A stretch of DNA of 64,000 nucleotides, taken from Macrolepiota albuminosa. Taxonomy: Eukaryota; Basidiomycota; Agaricomycetes; Agaricales; Agaricaceae. Below, in pieces: positions 52,926 through 64,000 of the stretch. Location of the stretch: NCBI GenBank assembly GCA_027475525.1, contig JAMWFC010000054.1, forward strand, positions 1,108,468 through 1,172,467, given 5' to 3'. A program made the position numbers and the translations under genes. A model generated the notes under the pieces. That model did not search any database, was not told where the DNA came from, and saw only the letters and a program-made list of their open reading frames with translations. How positions within the stretch are numbered: position 1 is the first letter of the stretch; every line of letters starts with the position of its first letter.

Positions 52926-54996
52926 ATGGGCATCTCCCACTCATCCCCAGCTACCTCTCAACCCAAGCACCGCTCATTCAGGCGCCAGCGTTCTGCTGTC
53001 TTCTCCCGTATCAGCCTTGGCTGTGCGTCTGTTGCAGAGTCCGCTTCCAGCCAGGACTCGTCGACCCTCATTAATGAAAAAGTTCATCGTCCCAAACACC
53101 AGCTCTCCCATTCATCCAGTCTGCCTACTCTCATGAACGTCGCCTACGCGCCCTCAGAGGGCGTGTCAGGCGACGCAGTCGCAGCGTACAATGCGTTCTT
53201 GCGTGACTATCCAGGTATCTGATTAAACTCGGGATTTATGTCACTCGTCTCATCTCGGTGCCTCAGAATACCGATCAACATGGATACTAGACACTCTTCG
53301 TCGGACTGATTACACAAGGCTCGAACATACTGGGGAAACCTATGTCGACTACATGGGCGGTGCCTTATTCCCAGAGAGTTTGATCAAGGTCCACACTGAC
53401 TTTCTCAGTCGCAACGTCATGGGAAATACGCATTCTGTTAGCAACAGGTGACTATATGCGTTTGAATTGCGCCCCACATCGCTGATCATCTTGTATTCAG
53501 TTCTAAATTATCTCTGCAATGTGCCGACGAGGCGAGGGCTGCAGTTTTATCCTTTTTCAAGGCACCTCCAGAATATACTGTCGTGTTTACTGCGAATGCA
53601 ACGGGTGCCTTGAAACTGGTGGGAGAATCTTTTCCCTTCACCGGCGGAAGCACCTATGTGCTCGGCTCTGATGCACACAATAGTGTACGTCATAAGCGAT
53701 CTTTTAATAGAGATAAGATGCGATCAATCCAAACAGGTCCATGGTATCAGGCAATATGCGACTGGTCGCGGAGCCAAAGTTGCCTATATCCCCTCTACAC
53801 CCAATGGAGGTTTTGATGCGTCAATCGCAAAGGTAAAGGTTTTTGCCAGCGCGCACCCGAACAGAGCACCTTCTCATCCCTGTCTCAGAACATCCTCTTA
53901 CGCAACCGACCAAGATCACGCGAGCTCGCACCTAGCCTGTTTGCCCTCACGGGGCAATCCAACATTTCCAATAGCAAGAATCCATTGTCCATGATTGCAT
54001 ACGCCGAGTCCCTCGGGTACTATACTATATTGGATGCCGCAGCACTCGCACCGACGTCAACCTTCTCGCTCAAGGAACACCCAGTGGATGCCATGGCCGT
54101 CTCGTTCTACAAGATGTTTGGCTTCCCAACTGGTGTCGGAGCATTAATTGTCAAAGAGTCTTTCCTGGCACAGCTCCAGCGACCCTGGTTCGCTGGTGGC
54201 ACCGTTGACGTGGTTCAGGTACCTGGCACAATTATGACGCGCGCTCACAAACTACATGAGCAGTTTGAGGTACGCGGAGGGATATGTGCGACTATTCCCG
54301 CGGTTTGTCTGACTGTCTTACTGTATACAGGACGGCACGATCAATTACTTGACTTTGCCCGCGATCACAGATGGCCTCCAGTTCCTCTCCGCTTACCTTC
54401 CATTCCTGCCCCTCCGGCTCTCCTCTCTCCTTCACTATTTCGTCGACTCCCTATCTAGCCTGTGCCACGACACGACCGGGACCCCTGTCGTACGAATACT
54501 CTCCAGACTCCCGACGCGGCGTCTGAAATCGGTCGGGGATCAGACCGAGACCGGATCAACAGTATCCTTGATCTTTTTGGATGTAAGCTTCTTTCCCCCG
54601 CGTTCAGTTACAGTGAGCCTGATCAATCCACGTCCCGGTTAGCCGAAGGGTGAGATGATCCCGAATTCATTCATTGAATACTCTGCGTCAAAGCAATTTA
54701 TCTCGTTGCGCACGGGGTGCATGTGTAATCCCGGCGCCGCGGCTGCGATCTTGGGTATCCAGGAAGATATGGTTAAATTGTACCCTGGAGTTACGCTTAA
54801 GGACTTTGAGGTCGCTGTTGGACGCGAGCTGGGCGTCGTACGCATCAGTTTGGGACTCGCGAGTAATTTCCAGGACGTGTGGAAGGTCTTGCGCTTTGCG
54901 GCGATGATGGGGGTGGACAAGGCGCGCGTCGCGCTTTGGGAGAGGTGGATGGAGAACAAGGGGGAGTCGGTGTGTTGTGTTGGACAGGCACTTTAG
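52926..54996 (+). CDS. Molybdenum cofactor sulfurase-like PLP enzyme
   Basis: 586 aa from exons 52926-53214, 53267-53447, 53501-53684, 53737-53832, 53865-54269, 54331-54582, 54643-54996. It is a class V aminotransferase (NifS-like) fold, as in the N-terminal half of Moco sulfurases, which take sulfur from cysteine. Motifs: VDYMGGALFPESL, FTANATGALKLVGESFPF, HNSVHGIRQYA, LDAAALAPTS, VSFYKMFGFPTGVGALIV (PLP lysine), GGTVDVVQVPG, DGTINY and LRTGCMCNPGAAA, the site of the persulfide cysteine in Moco sulfurases. The C-terminal MOSC domain is absent, so it may have another sulfur or desulfurase role. The Ser-rich N-terminus is extra. The intron at 53833-53864 would be only 32 nt, below the usual minimum; an indel there is possible. 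Confidence 0.85.
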
Positions 54997-55602
54997 GCCC
55001 GTGGCCCGCGGACAACTTATTTGCATATGCGCATGCACGGAACATATAGAAGCATTCAAAGACCGGGATGGAGTTACAATTGGAGGATTTGCAGGTCGTG
55101 TGGATTATACTCATCGACTGGTTTGATCTTAATTCGTTCGTTTCATTTGTTGCTTTTATTTCCCCCTAGGTTTGGACGCTTTTCCATTTCCTTCTCACCT
55201 TGTTAGTTATGTATATACTTTTTATCCGTTTTGGTTGTAATGTACATGTAATATATATCTCCACTTGTTTGAACTCTGCTTTCGGTGCCGGACAACGTTC
55301 CTCTTCTTCCATTTCCATTTTATCATAAATGACAATGACAATTGAATTGGTTCTGTTTCCGACGGAGGTGGGGTGGGGGGAGTGCGCTGTTAGATCTCTT
55401 GAGTCGTCTACATTCGTAGACAGCAATGAATTGAAATTTTTACCATGAGATCCAATGGCTTTGTTGTTGTTGCTGTTCTTGTTCCGTCGACGACTCTGAA
55501 TGGTGAGTTTGCATGCCGAAAGACTTCGTAGGCTTATCTGAGTGGTTCCATCGGCCCTCCATGGACTATAAATAATTCTCATCTGTCGAAGAGAAGCCTC
55601 AA

Positions 55603-55756
55603 GGTGGAGTATCACGAGTGTGATTTTCCCAGCATACAGAGGTGGTGTGGAGGTAGGTAGGCAGGTGCTTGGTTGGCTAGGTGGAGTATCACGAGTGTGA
55701 TTTTCCCAGCATACAGAGGTGGTGTGGAGGTAGGTAGGCAGGTGCTTGGTTGGCTA
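55603..55756. repeat. 77-bp tandem duplication (55603-55679, 55680-55756)
   Basis: Period of exactly 77 bp in intergenic DNA, as at nine other places. Confidence 0.9.
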
Positions 55757-55949
55757 CTTTGTTGGTCGGCGGATAGGTAGGATTATCTGACATGTCCACC
55801 CCGAACTACTGGGGTCCGTACTCGTATTGGACACATTTGAGTGTGCTACAGGTAGTATTCCCGCCCTCTTAATGCTGTGAGAACTTTTGTCTACTCGAGC
55901 ACCATCTTAGACAGTTGCTTGCAATGATCACGTCCACTCAGGCTGATTG

Positions 55950-57122
55950 ATGTCTATTTTTTTTTACAGCGCACAGCGATAGCTGTTTAGCATTTAGTGC
56001 TCGTGATTCTACTTAGTAGAAATGTAGAAGTCGAATCGTCGCACACTGCCCGGGAGAAGAAGTCGCATGTGATACGTCATAACATATCTAAGTATACAGA
56101 TAATCCATCAACTCACTTTTCGCACGAGCCTTTTTTTTGAAGCGCACAGCGGTAGCCATTTGGTGTCTAGTGCTGTATTAGACGATTAGAATCGTCGCAC
56201 ACTACCCGGGTGGTCCGAAGCCATACCGTGTTTGCATGTACGAGGAAAACAGAGGACCATCAGCTCTTGGCGTGGACCTCTCCTGCGAAACCGAGCTTTA
56301 ATGGCATGAACACCAGAAAATTGAATGGCTGATCCCATCTGCGATCTGTCTCCGTGTTCTGGTTAAACCTACTCCCAGCTGTTGTTTCAAGCTCAACATC
56401 TGAACATGACCATTGTTTGACATACTGTGGAACACATACTTACAAAGTTATACACAGTGACGTGCCATCTTTCATGCTTGGAATGTTCCGTTGGCCTCCT
56501 ATGTGCCATAAACAGTTATATTTAGAATCTATATGGAGTATCCTGAAAGTGGAGGTAGGGTATAGAATTATTGTTTAGGTTCACGCATGGTCCGTACTAC
56601 ATATCTTTGTACGCGTACCAAGTATATGCTACGATGATCTTAACCCTTCAGACGCTGTTTCGATCTACTTTAAACCATCGTGGAAGTTATCTACAATAGT
56701 AACCTCTAGATCTACTGATTGACACCTTGAGCGGTGAATGAACTCTGTTTTTTTTTTTGAAACACATGACAATAATATTTAGTGTTTGATTCTTGGTATA
56801 TCTAGTGAGCAGAATCATCGCACACTGCCAAGGAGAAGCCAAACATAACATATACAGTACACTGATAATCATCAAACTATCTCTACAAAATCGGAACCTT
56901 GAATGATATGGTATGGACACCAGAAAATTGATTGGCTGATCTCATCTACAATCTATTTCTATGTTCGGAATTGGTTTCCTCTCAACTTTTGCTACAAACA
57001 CATACCATCTAGGTATGACCATCACTTGACATAGTGTGAAAAACATACTGACCTGGTTGTGGTAAATGAGGTGTCATCTTTCATCCTTGGAATGTTCCTA
57101 CGTGCCATAAATAGTTATCAGA
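55950..57122 (+). repeat. Diverged direct repeats of about 390 bp
   Basis: Two diverged units (about 56125-56522 and 56740-57122). Each holds, in order, a T run, a CGCACAC core, CACCAGAAAATTGA plus TGGCTGAT, a TGACCATCACTTGACAT-like block, and CATCTTTCATCCTTGGAATG ending near GTGCCATAAA. A partial third copy starts near 55950. Origin unknown; no coding capacity seen. Confidence 0.6.
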
Positions 57123-57461
57123 AGTTCCCAGGTGGGTATCACGAGTGTGGTTTGTACACATCCGAAATGGACGAATAGCCATACGAGGAACGTGATAACA
57201 CAAGTAAACCAATGATATCACCCCACCTTTTCACGAGCAGTTGCTGTCACTGCTCCATAGAAATCGGAAAGAATTGAGCACTAGAAAAATGAACAGCCGA
57301 TATCATGTGGAGTTAATTGGTCATAATTTCAGGGGTTCACTAACAGTTACCAGTTACAGGAAGACCAGGATACTGTGATAGGACAAAGGAGGTTATGACA
57401 GGCTAGAAGAAAGGATAAGACGATCAGACGTTGAAAAAAAGTTCGGTTCATAAAAATTTTA

Positions 57462-59972
57462 TTAAACGGCCACGCGAACCCTGAGTGGCATTTGGGCGCC
57501 CTTCTCAACTTCACCCTCAAGTGTCGGAACCATAATGAGAACTGCTTCCCTTCGAATCCTCTTCGTCTCCGGCGTTGGGGAGAACTCCATCTGTCCAATT
57601 ATCTCAAAAAGGAATGCCTGGAGTTCTGCGTATGCGAATTTCCAGCCTATACATGAGCTATTTGTGGTGAAAGTACGGTGTTCAATGACGGAAATAGGGT
57701 CCGCCGAATCGGAAAGAGGGTGAGCAAATTCATTTGTTAGATCCATGCAGAACGGGCCCCTCGCATATTACACTCACCGTATACCACCTGAGAAAGTCAG
57801 GCTGTGAGGGGTAAGGTAAAACATTTATGAGCAATCACTCAGTGGAAGACGCGCAAGATGGAGTCACGCACAGATTGCCGATAACGCCGAGAGATGTTGA
57901 TTTCTTGATGCCGGAGTCGAGCCACCGTTCTGGATTGAACTTGTCTGCATCGTGACCAAAGATCTCTTTGTTCCTGTGCGGCCGACGAATACGTCAGCGT
58001 TCAGAGCAGTAAATAGACGCACAGGTACCCGAGTCGGAGCAGGGACAGTTACGGGTACTAATTTGCAAGCGCCAAACGCAGGAAATGCACTAACCTGTTA
58101 TAGCCGTTTATGCTGGTCATAATCCGCAGACCCTTCGGGATGGGAAGCTCTGTGATTATTTCACCCGTAGTGGTGGTGATGGGCTTCGAGAGAGGAAGCA
58201 CGTCATCCCGGCCCGCGTATCTGTACGTATTAACTGCCGCAGGGTGATACCGGAGTGTTTCCTGGAATCAAATCAGACATCGCTCTATTCTGATAGCGGG
58301 CATTGGAATCGAACTGACCTTCAGGACTGCATTCAAGTATGGCATGGCGTCCAGGTCCGCTTGAGTGTATGCGGTTTGGTCACAGGACTGCAGAGTCCGT
58401 TGCACTTGCCTGATTTCTTCTCTGAGCTTCGTTTGGACATCGGGGTGGCGCGACAACTCGAGTAACATCCAACTAAGCGTGTTGGAGGTCGTATCGTGCC
58501 CTGCAAGAATGACCACCCTTTGTGAAACGACCAAATGTCAAGAGGTCAGTCAAGTGCATTGTCCTTATGCCTCACCGCATGAATCCCATCATCTCTTCAT
58601 CGCTCAATCGAAATTTTACATCTTCGGTTGAGTTAGCTTTAACTGTATTAAGGGACACTGATGAGTGTTGCATGTCGAACGAAATGTTACTTCAAGGCAC
58701 ACCTAGCCGACTCATAATGTCGTTCCCGTGACCATGTCCTTCCGACTTCTGCGAAAGCAGTCCTCTGGCAACTTGAGCAGAGAGTTTGGCCGTATATCGA
58801 GTATGTTCAAGCCTTTTTGTGGGAAAATGATCGCCGATCCATTCACGCGCTCTCCTAGGTACGTAAGCGATAATATTTTGCAAAAAGACCTGCATTTTAG
58901 ACGGTGCTGTAAAGAGTCCCAAACTTCGCGGATTCAGAGGTTTTTTCTTTTGAAAAAGAGGAGGGCTTACAGCAAGGTTCCATATGCCTTTCCAAGCTCA
59001 TTTTTACCGTGTTCCAAGGTTTGGAATCGATAATCAAAAGCCACTATACTTGCCGTATTCAGTGTAGCTATGACATCAGAACTTGGTGAACGTACCTTCG
59101 CCAATGGCATCCAAGGTGCACCGTGAAGACCAATGGGATATATTTATAACGCTTGAATCCTCCCCACTAGACGAAATGATATCCTTCCAACTCTTGACCA
59201 TCTTCAAGTGGTCATCAATCATTTACAGCCTTGCGAGAGAGAGATTATCGATTTCATACCCTCGCTGCACATCCCGAGAAGACTGGTTGATAATACCTGG
59301 CCTCTGGTCCGGAGAACCCAGGCAACATGATTTTTCGTTGCCGTTTGTGTGTTTCACCTAAGGTCCAAATAATTTGAAAGAAAACATGAGATAATTTAGG
59401 TTAGCAAGACCTGGCGTGCCGTTATAAACGTACCGTCTGCCCAAGTGATGCTTCTACCGCTCGTGAGGCGTGATATCTCCTTGCGTTCCGGTTGTTTGGG
59501 GAAGTGATAGCCCGAAGTCTGGTAGATGTATTGGAGAGCTTTGACATCGGAAATGAGGAGGCGGTCTTGCTGGTTGGCCAAAGTGCTTGTGAGGATGTAA
59601 AAGGGAAAAAAAGTGCATGACGTACGCCAAAGAGTCCTTTGAATCTGACGATATCGCCATATTTGGCCTGCCATTTGAATTCCGTCTGAGAATGTGGTCA
59701 CTTGACGATAAGACACCTGATAGAGCATGAGGGATGACTAACTTCTGCAGCCTGACCTTCAACAAGTTGTACCAGGTTTCCTGTTTAGACCGATGTTCGG
59801 ATGAGCTTCACTTATGTGCGAGCGGAGAAAAAAATACAATACCAAAGATGAAAGATGGAGATTTCGGGCCAGGTATATGAGCAACAGAGATACGCCTCAG
59901 GCGTACATAGAGACGATATAAAATGGTCGATATGAGAACGCCAAGGAAAACACTCGATGTTGAAACGCTCAT
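57462..59972 (-). CDS. Cytochrome P450 monooxygenase
   Basis: Haem-thiolate enzyme, probably ER-anchored by the N-terminal helix (MSVSTSSVFLGVLISTILY) followed by the Pro-rich HIPGPKSPSFIFG. About 13 exons. Family motifs in order: helix C region THKRQRKIMLPGF, I-helix AGHDTTSNTLSW, ExxR in ETLRYHP, FNPERW, and the haem loop FSGGIRSCIGWKFA, split over three exons with the Cys ligand. The N-terminal region is restored by an intron with GTTAGT donor near 59745 that joins EGQAAE to TEFKWQ. All catalytic motifs are intact. Substrate unknown, and the CYP family was not assigned. The middle exons (58730-59300) were less certain. It faces the USO1 gene head to head. Confidence 0.9.
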
Positions 59973-60631
59973 TGACGGGGAGTAGTGGGAGCTAAGTAAC
60001 GTCAACTGACAGTGGCTCTTATAGAAAGTCGCTTAGATATTTTTGAAATGGAAGTCCCTTCCTGAGAGAAAGTTGTATGCCATTATGAGTTCTGTGGATT
60101 GTTTACAGAGATGGCGGACTTCGGAGGAGATACAAAGCGATATATATGGACAGGGTATGCTAATGGAAGAATGTTGCCAGGCGTCCGTGTAGCTTCAAGT
60201 CCGTAATAGTCGTACATTTGTCTTCGCTGATGACCAAACACGACTTCTTTATGCCGTGCAAGCAGACAGATTACGATAACGCACCTCACGCGACGAGACC
60301 CGTGGATCCCGAGAGTTATCATGTGCGATGATGCCGTCGTAACCAGGCCTCAAGGTTATCAAAAAGCTTACCTAGACGTCAAAGAGCCAAAAGACACGGG
60401 ATGAGTAAGGTCATTCGCAGCAGACGAGATAGTACACCCTATAAGGAGATACTCAAAGCAGCAACTCCTGTGTCGTTCTTTTATCGCAAGTCCAGCTTCT
60501 AGGTTTAACCTGGGAAATCAGGTTCAGAGCTAACCCGGGCAGCTCAGTTATCAGAAGATTATAAGTTTGAGAAGAAGATATTGGGCACGTGACTGGTGTT
60601 TTCTGCGACACTTGTCCCGATCAGCCTTCAC
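59973..60631. promoter_or_regulatory. Shared upstream region of P450 and USO1 genes
   Basis: About 660 bp between two divergent genes. No ORF of note. It contains CACGTGAC near 60586, about 45 bp before the USO1 start. No clear TATA box for either gene. Confidence 0.4.
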
Positions 60632-63600
60632 ATGGAATTTCTCTCCCAGACTTACGTAGCGCTCCGAGGTCCCACCGGCGCTCCCCAGACGCCCCAGGAC
60701 ACAATCAACAGGCTCAGCGACCGTTTGTCACCGGCCACGCTCCTTGCTGACCGCAGAGCAGCAGTTCTCGCCTTGAAGGGTCTTTCTCGTGATTGCAAGC
60801 GAGATGTCGGTGATCGCGCGCTCTCTGGTCTCTTGGAGGTGCTCGCAAATGATGCTGAGGTGGATGCAGACATAGGAAAAGCTGTTTTGGAAACTCTTCA
60901 GCTTCTTTGTAGCACGGAAGACGGAGATGTAGCTTCTAAAGAGCTCGGATTCAAGTACACTGATCAAGTGCTGACGAATGAGAAGACAACTCATACATTA
61001 CTCTCCTTACTCGGGGACCAAAACTTCTATACACGCTTTTCGACATTGCAATATCTTTCGACTCTTTTGCACAATAGACGTCAAATGGTACAAGGCTATT
61101 TTCTCAAGTCACCCAATGGCACTCGAAATGTTGTGTCTGTGCTAGAAGACAAGCGAGAGATTATCAGAAATGGTGGGTTCTGCGTCCGGTATATAACTGT
61201 CTTCGTTTTCTCTTTCACACTTGGACAATATGGTTGCTCATTGGATTTGCAGAGGCAATTGTCCTAGTTCAGGCATTGACATCACAGAGTCCTGATATTC
61301 AAAAAGTTCTTGCTTTCGAGGGTGCATTCGAGAAGCTCTTCAACATTGTGAGCCAAGAAGGAGGTGTTGAAGGTGGAGCCGTAACAAGCAGTGCTTTGGC
61401 TTGTGTTGATGGTTTACTTCGGTTCAATTCTTCCAATCAAGTAAGTTATCTTTTGCTACCTGAAACCGTCGTTTACGTGCTATGTATAGAGCTATTTCCG
61501 TGAGACGACCCTGCCGCCACTTCTGTGTTCTCTTTTGCTCTTCCCGCCGAATATTCAAATCCGTGATCCTGCTCCCCAAGAATTTGCGCTACAATTTTGG
61601 GACAGTCAGAAGCAAAATAACGCTTCATTGGTAGTGGGTATCATCGGAATGCTCGTGGGACCAAAGGGTGGTAGTGTGAGTATGAAGTACAATATTAACG
61701 TACGCATTAAGATCTTACCGTGAGCCTTAGGAAGCAATAGCGTTTACAAGGTGCCTGATCGAATTAGCTCTTGCATCTAATGCCCCTACCTCTGTTAAGA
61801 CTCAGGTTGGTCATGATTGACTGTATTTATGAAACGGAGACTTATAATTCTATTCAGAGTCTTCGACTTCTTCCCCCAAATTTGACTTTCCCGCTTTCAG
61901 AACTTACATTAACGCCTTACATGCCCGTTCCTGAAACTAATGGCGAAGAATGGGATCGGTTAGAGCCAGCATCTGCACTCGATGTCTTGGTGGAGCTTGC
62001 GCTGCATGGGGAATACAACGGGTTAGAAAGCGGAAAACGCAACAAGGAGGGTCTGGAGTTGAGGGTAGCGGCGGTTTCAGTCTTTGAGGTGAACCCTCTC
62101 TGCAAATGATTAATTCAAAGCCTTAGTGTTTGCATGCAGAACGTCGTCCAGAAGGATGAGATTCGGCGAGCTATCTTGCAAGCAATGCTAACTCCTGAAG
62201 GTCCGTCCATCTAAGTCTGTGGTATATACCCATCATTCAATTTTTATGTCTAGGTTCATCCGGACCAGTCCCGATGACACCCCTTCTTCACGCTCTCGTT
62301 GCTCCACCAAACACAACATCTGCACTGGATTTGGCTAGTGTAACATCCACCCACCTCGCAACCCTCGTCTTTTCGCACCTTGTTCGTTCTTCTTCACGAG
62401 CGAAAGCTCTCGCACGCACTATCATGCCTTCTCCAGTGTCAAGTCTCCCGGATCCCAGCGCGGGCTCGTTCTTTGTGCCTGCGGACGGTACACCGCCGGC
62501 CCCACCACCGCCATCCGAGGAAGAAGACGAGCCTCCACAATCTGTTTTGCACATTCTCAGCGAGAATCTATCGTTGTCTTTCCTGTCCCGGTCACGCGCG
62601 AGCACCTCGGACTCCGAGTCGAGAGAGTGGGACAGACTTGTGATTGGGTACTTGTGTCTGCTTGCGCAATGGTTGTGGGAGGATCCTCAGTCGGTTCGTG
62701 AGTTCCTAGATGCGGGCGGGTTTGGCACTGTACGTCGTTGTTTCTTACCCTCAAAGCTTATTCTCCTAACGCACTTGCCGCCCTTTTTCAGCTAGTAGAA
62801 CCCATCAATCAAACCACAGAGACAGACACTATTATACCCGCCTTATGTGCCTTCCTCCTTGGAATCTGTTACGAATTCGATCGCGAGCCGGGAGAGATTA
62901 CAAGGCAGGTGAAAGATTCACAAAACAATGTATTTCTGATTCTCATGGATAGAGATTTAGAGCAACTATATACCCTATAATGAATCGCCTTGGCGTTGAT
63001 ACCCTTGTTGGACGCATGGCCCGACTCCGCGAAGATGAGAGGTTTAAAGCCGTGGGACCTGATACCGTCGTTTTGCCATACCCGTATGGATCTTATCTTC
63101 AGCCGTCCTTGAGACCTGAAAGGGAAGATGAGGGAGAGATTTGGTTTGACTGGGCCTTTGTTGACTTTTGGAAGTCAACCTATTGTTCGTTGTTCTACTT
63201 CGCTTTTGTTGATGTGAACTATATTGCCTTATTCCTAGATACCATCCAGCGCGGATTATCAACTGAGCCGGACCAGCTGTCATCGTCGGCGTCAGGTGTG
63301 TCGTTTCTATATCGAAACAATAATTAGAGTTTATCATTCGCGGCAATTGTAGGGCAAAATGCCGAATCAGCGATACTTGTCGCATCCCTACGTGACATGA
63401 TTCGCTCGCAGTCACAGGAGATTGAGGCTCTGCAGCATAAAGTCAAGGAGCTTATAACGGCGAAAGATGAAGAGATTGCGGTAGTTAATGCGCAAGTGAA
63501 ATCTCTATCATTGGAACTCCGGCAAGCGGAAGAAAAGCAGAAGGATACCGAGAAAGAACAAGAGGATTTGTTGGTGTTGTTGGATGAGATGACGAGTAAA

Positions 63601-63690
63601 CGAAAGAGGGACAAAGCTAAGCTGAAGGAACTTGGGCAGGAGGTGTCGGAGGATGAAGCGGAGGACGATTGCCACGACGACGACGTATAA
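60632..63690 (+). CDS. USO1: USO1/p115-type vesicle tethering factor
   Basis: Golgi-associated tether for COPII vesicles acting with Ypt1/Rab1 and SNAREs. It starts MEFLSQTYVALRGPTG. Exon 1 (60632-61172) and later exons encode an armadillo-like head: LLGDQNFYTRFSTLQYLSTLL, FEKLFNIVSQEGGVEGGAV, SLVVGIIGMLVGPKGGS, then GYLCLLAQWLWEDPQSVREFL and MNRLGVDTLVGRMARLREDE, and FVDFWKSTY joined to TIQRGLS. The tail is one coiled coil (MIRSQSQEIEALQHKVKELI to about KLKELGQEV) and an acidic end (EDEAEDDCHDDDV), as in p115. The coiled coil is short (about 90 residues) compared with yeast Uso1. About ten exons with small introns; inner borders were not all fixed. Confidence 0.9.
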
Positions 63691-64000
63691 TTGTGTATAG
63701 TCTTTGAACACCGGCATTGCATCTGGGCTGTGTGTCGTCAAGGTTTGTTGTTTAATGTGGCTGGAAAACAAATATGACAAATGGCATCAAACTGGTAGGA
63801 TGATTGCTTTGTTACCTCTGGCTGATATGCGGCGCCATCTTCAAGGTCTCTGCCTATCGCAGCTCTTCACCGCTCTTGTTTCATACCTGATATGTTAAGA
63901 TTGAAGTTGGTATGATACTGGGTTTGTTCCAGTATCATGATTTGATTTCACTTACTCGTTGAACCTGCCACATGTGGGTAGTTGGATACGAACAAGCCCT
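63691..64000. other. 3' flank of USO1, no gene seen
   Basis: 310 bp after the USO1 stop codon; no recognised feature. Confidence 0.5.

Larger units (their letters stand above)
54997..57461. other. Intergenic stretch with degenerate repeats
   Basis: No gene recognised between the sulfurase-like gene and the P450. It contains a 77-bp tandem duplication and the diverged repeat units listed separately. Confidence 0.6.

Overview
This window reads as genomic DNA of a filamentous basidiomycete, most likely an Agaricomycete. Host genes have many short introns (about 45-60 nt). The mobile elements are of types common in that group: a Ty3/gypsy chromovirus, a Ngaro-like tyrosine-recombinase retrotransposon, a KDZ-superfamily DNA transposon and relics of Tc1/mariner elements. 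No rRNA, tRNA or CRISPR array was recognised. There is one 100-N gap (23981-24080).

Layout. 1-12.6 kb: a decayed Tc1/mariner element split by a full-length, damaged gypsy chromovirus (copy 1, + strand, 748-12063, 235-bp LTRs, target duplication CTTTT). 12.6-17 kb: AT-rich decayed DNA without recognisable genes, with a MITE-like element. 17.0-22.8 kb: a Ngaro-like element on the minus strand with Gag, RT/RNase H and tyrosine recombinase, each interrupted by TGA codons, and split direct repeats in A1-ORFs-B1-A2-B2 order. 23.9-42.4 kb: one KDZ transposon with 76-bp identical terminal inverted repeats and an 8-bp target duplication (AGAGGTGT). It holds a multi-exon KDZ transposase, a tandem viroplasmin-like (RNase H1 N-terminal-like) gene, an uncharacterised gene and a relic of a 2OG-Fe(II)-oxygenase-like gene. 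A second gypsy copy (copy 2, minus strand, 24081-35288) has inserted into the transposase gene; it is open in all three long reading frames. 42.4-64 kb: host genes: F-box protein, UBA4/MOCS3 sulfurtransferase, two unrecognised proteins, a molybdenum-cofactor-sulfurase-like PLP enzyme, a cytochrome P450 and USO1/p115.

Most notable points. (1) Both gypsy copies are densely filled, in LTR, leader and all reading frames, with perfect small inverted repeats (stem 5-8, loop 2-10) about every 25 nt; the host genes and the Ngaro element do not show this by eye. (2) The chromovirus has a third, about 1080-codon ORF of unknown function after the chromodomain. (3) Gag-protease and Pol share one frame, separated by a single UGA conserved in both copies. 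(4) All seven stop codons private to copy 1 are C-to-T changes (six CGA to TGA), which suggests decay of methylated CpG. (5) Ten tandem duplications in the window all have a period of exactly 77 bp. This looks like an assembly k-mer fingerprint, and several of them create false frameshifts.

Together: an older Tc1 element was hit by gypsy copy 1; a KDZ element landed 98 bp upstream of an F-box gene and was itself silenced by gypsy copy 2. The host segment on the right combines two sulfur-transfer enzymes related to Moco/tRNA thiolation with ordinary housekeeping genes.
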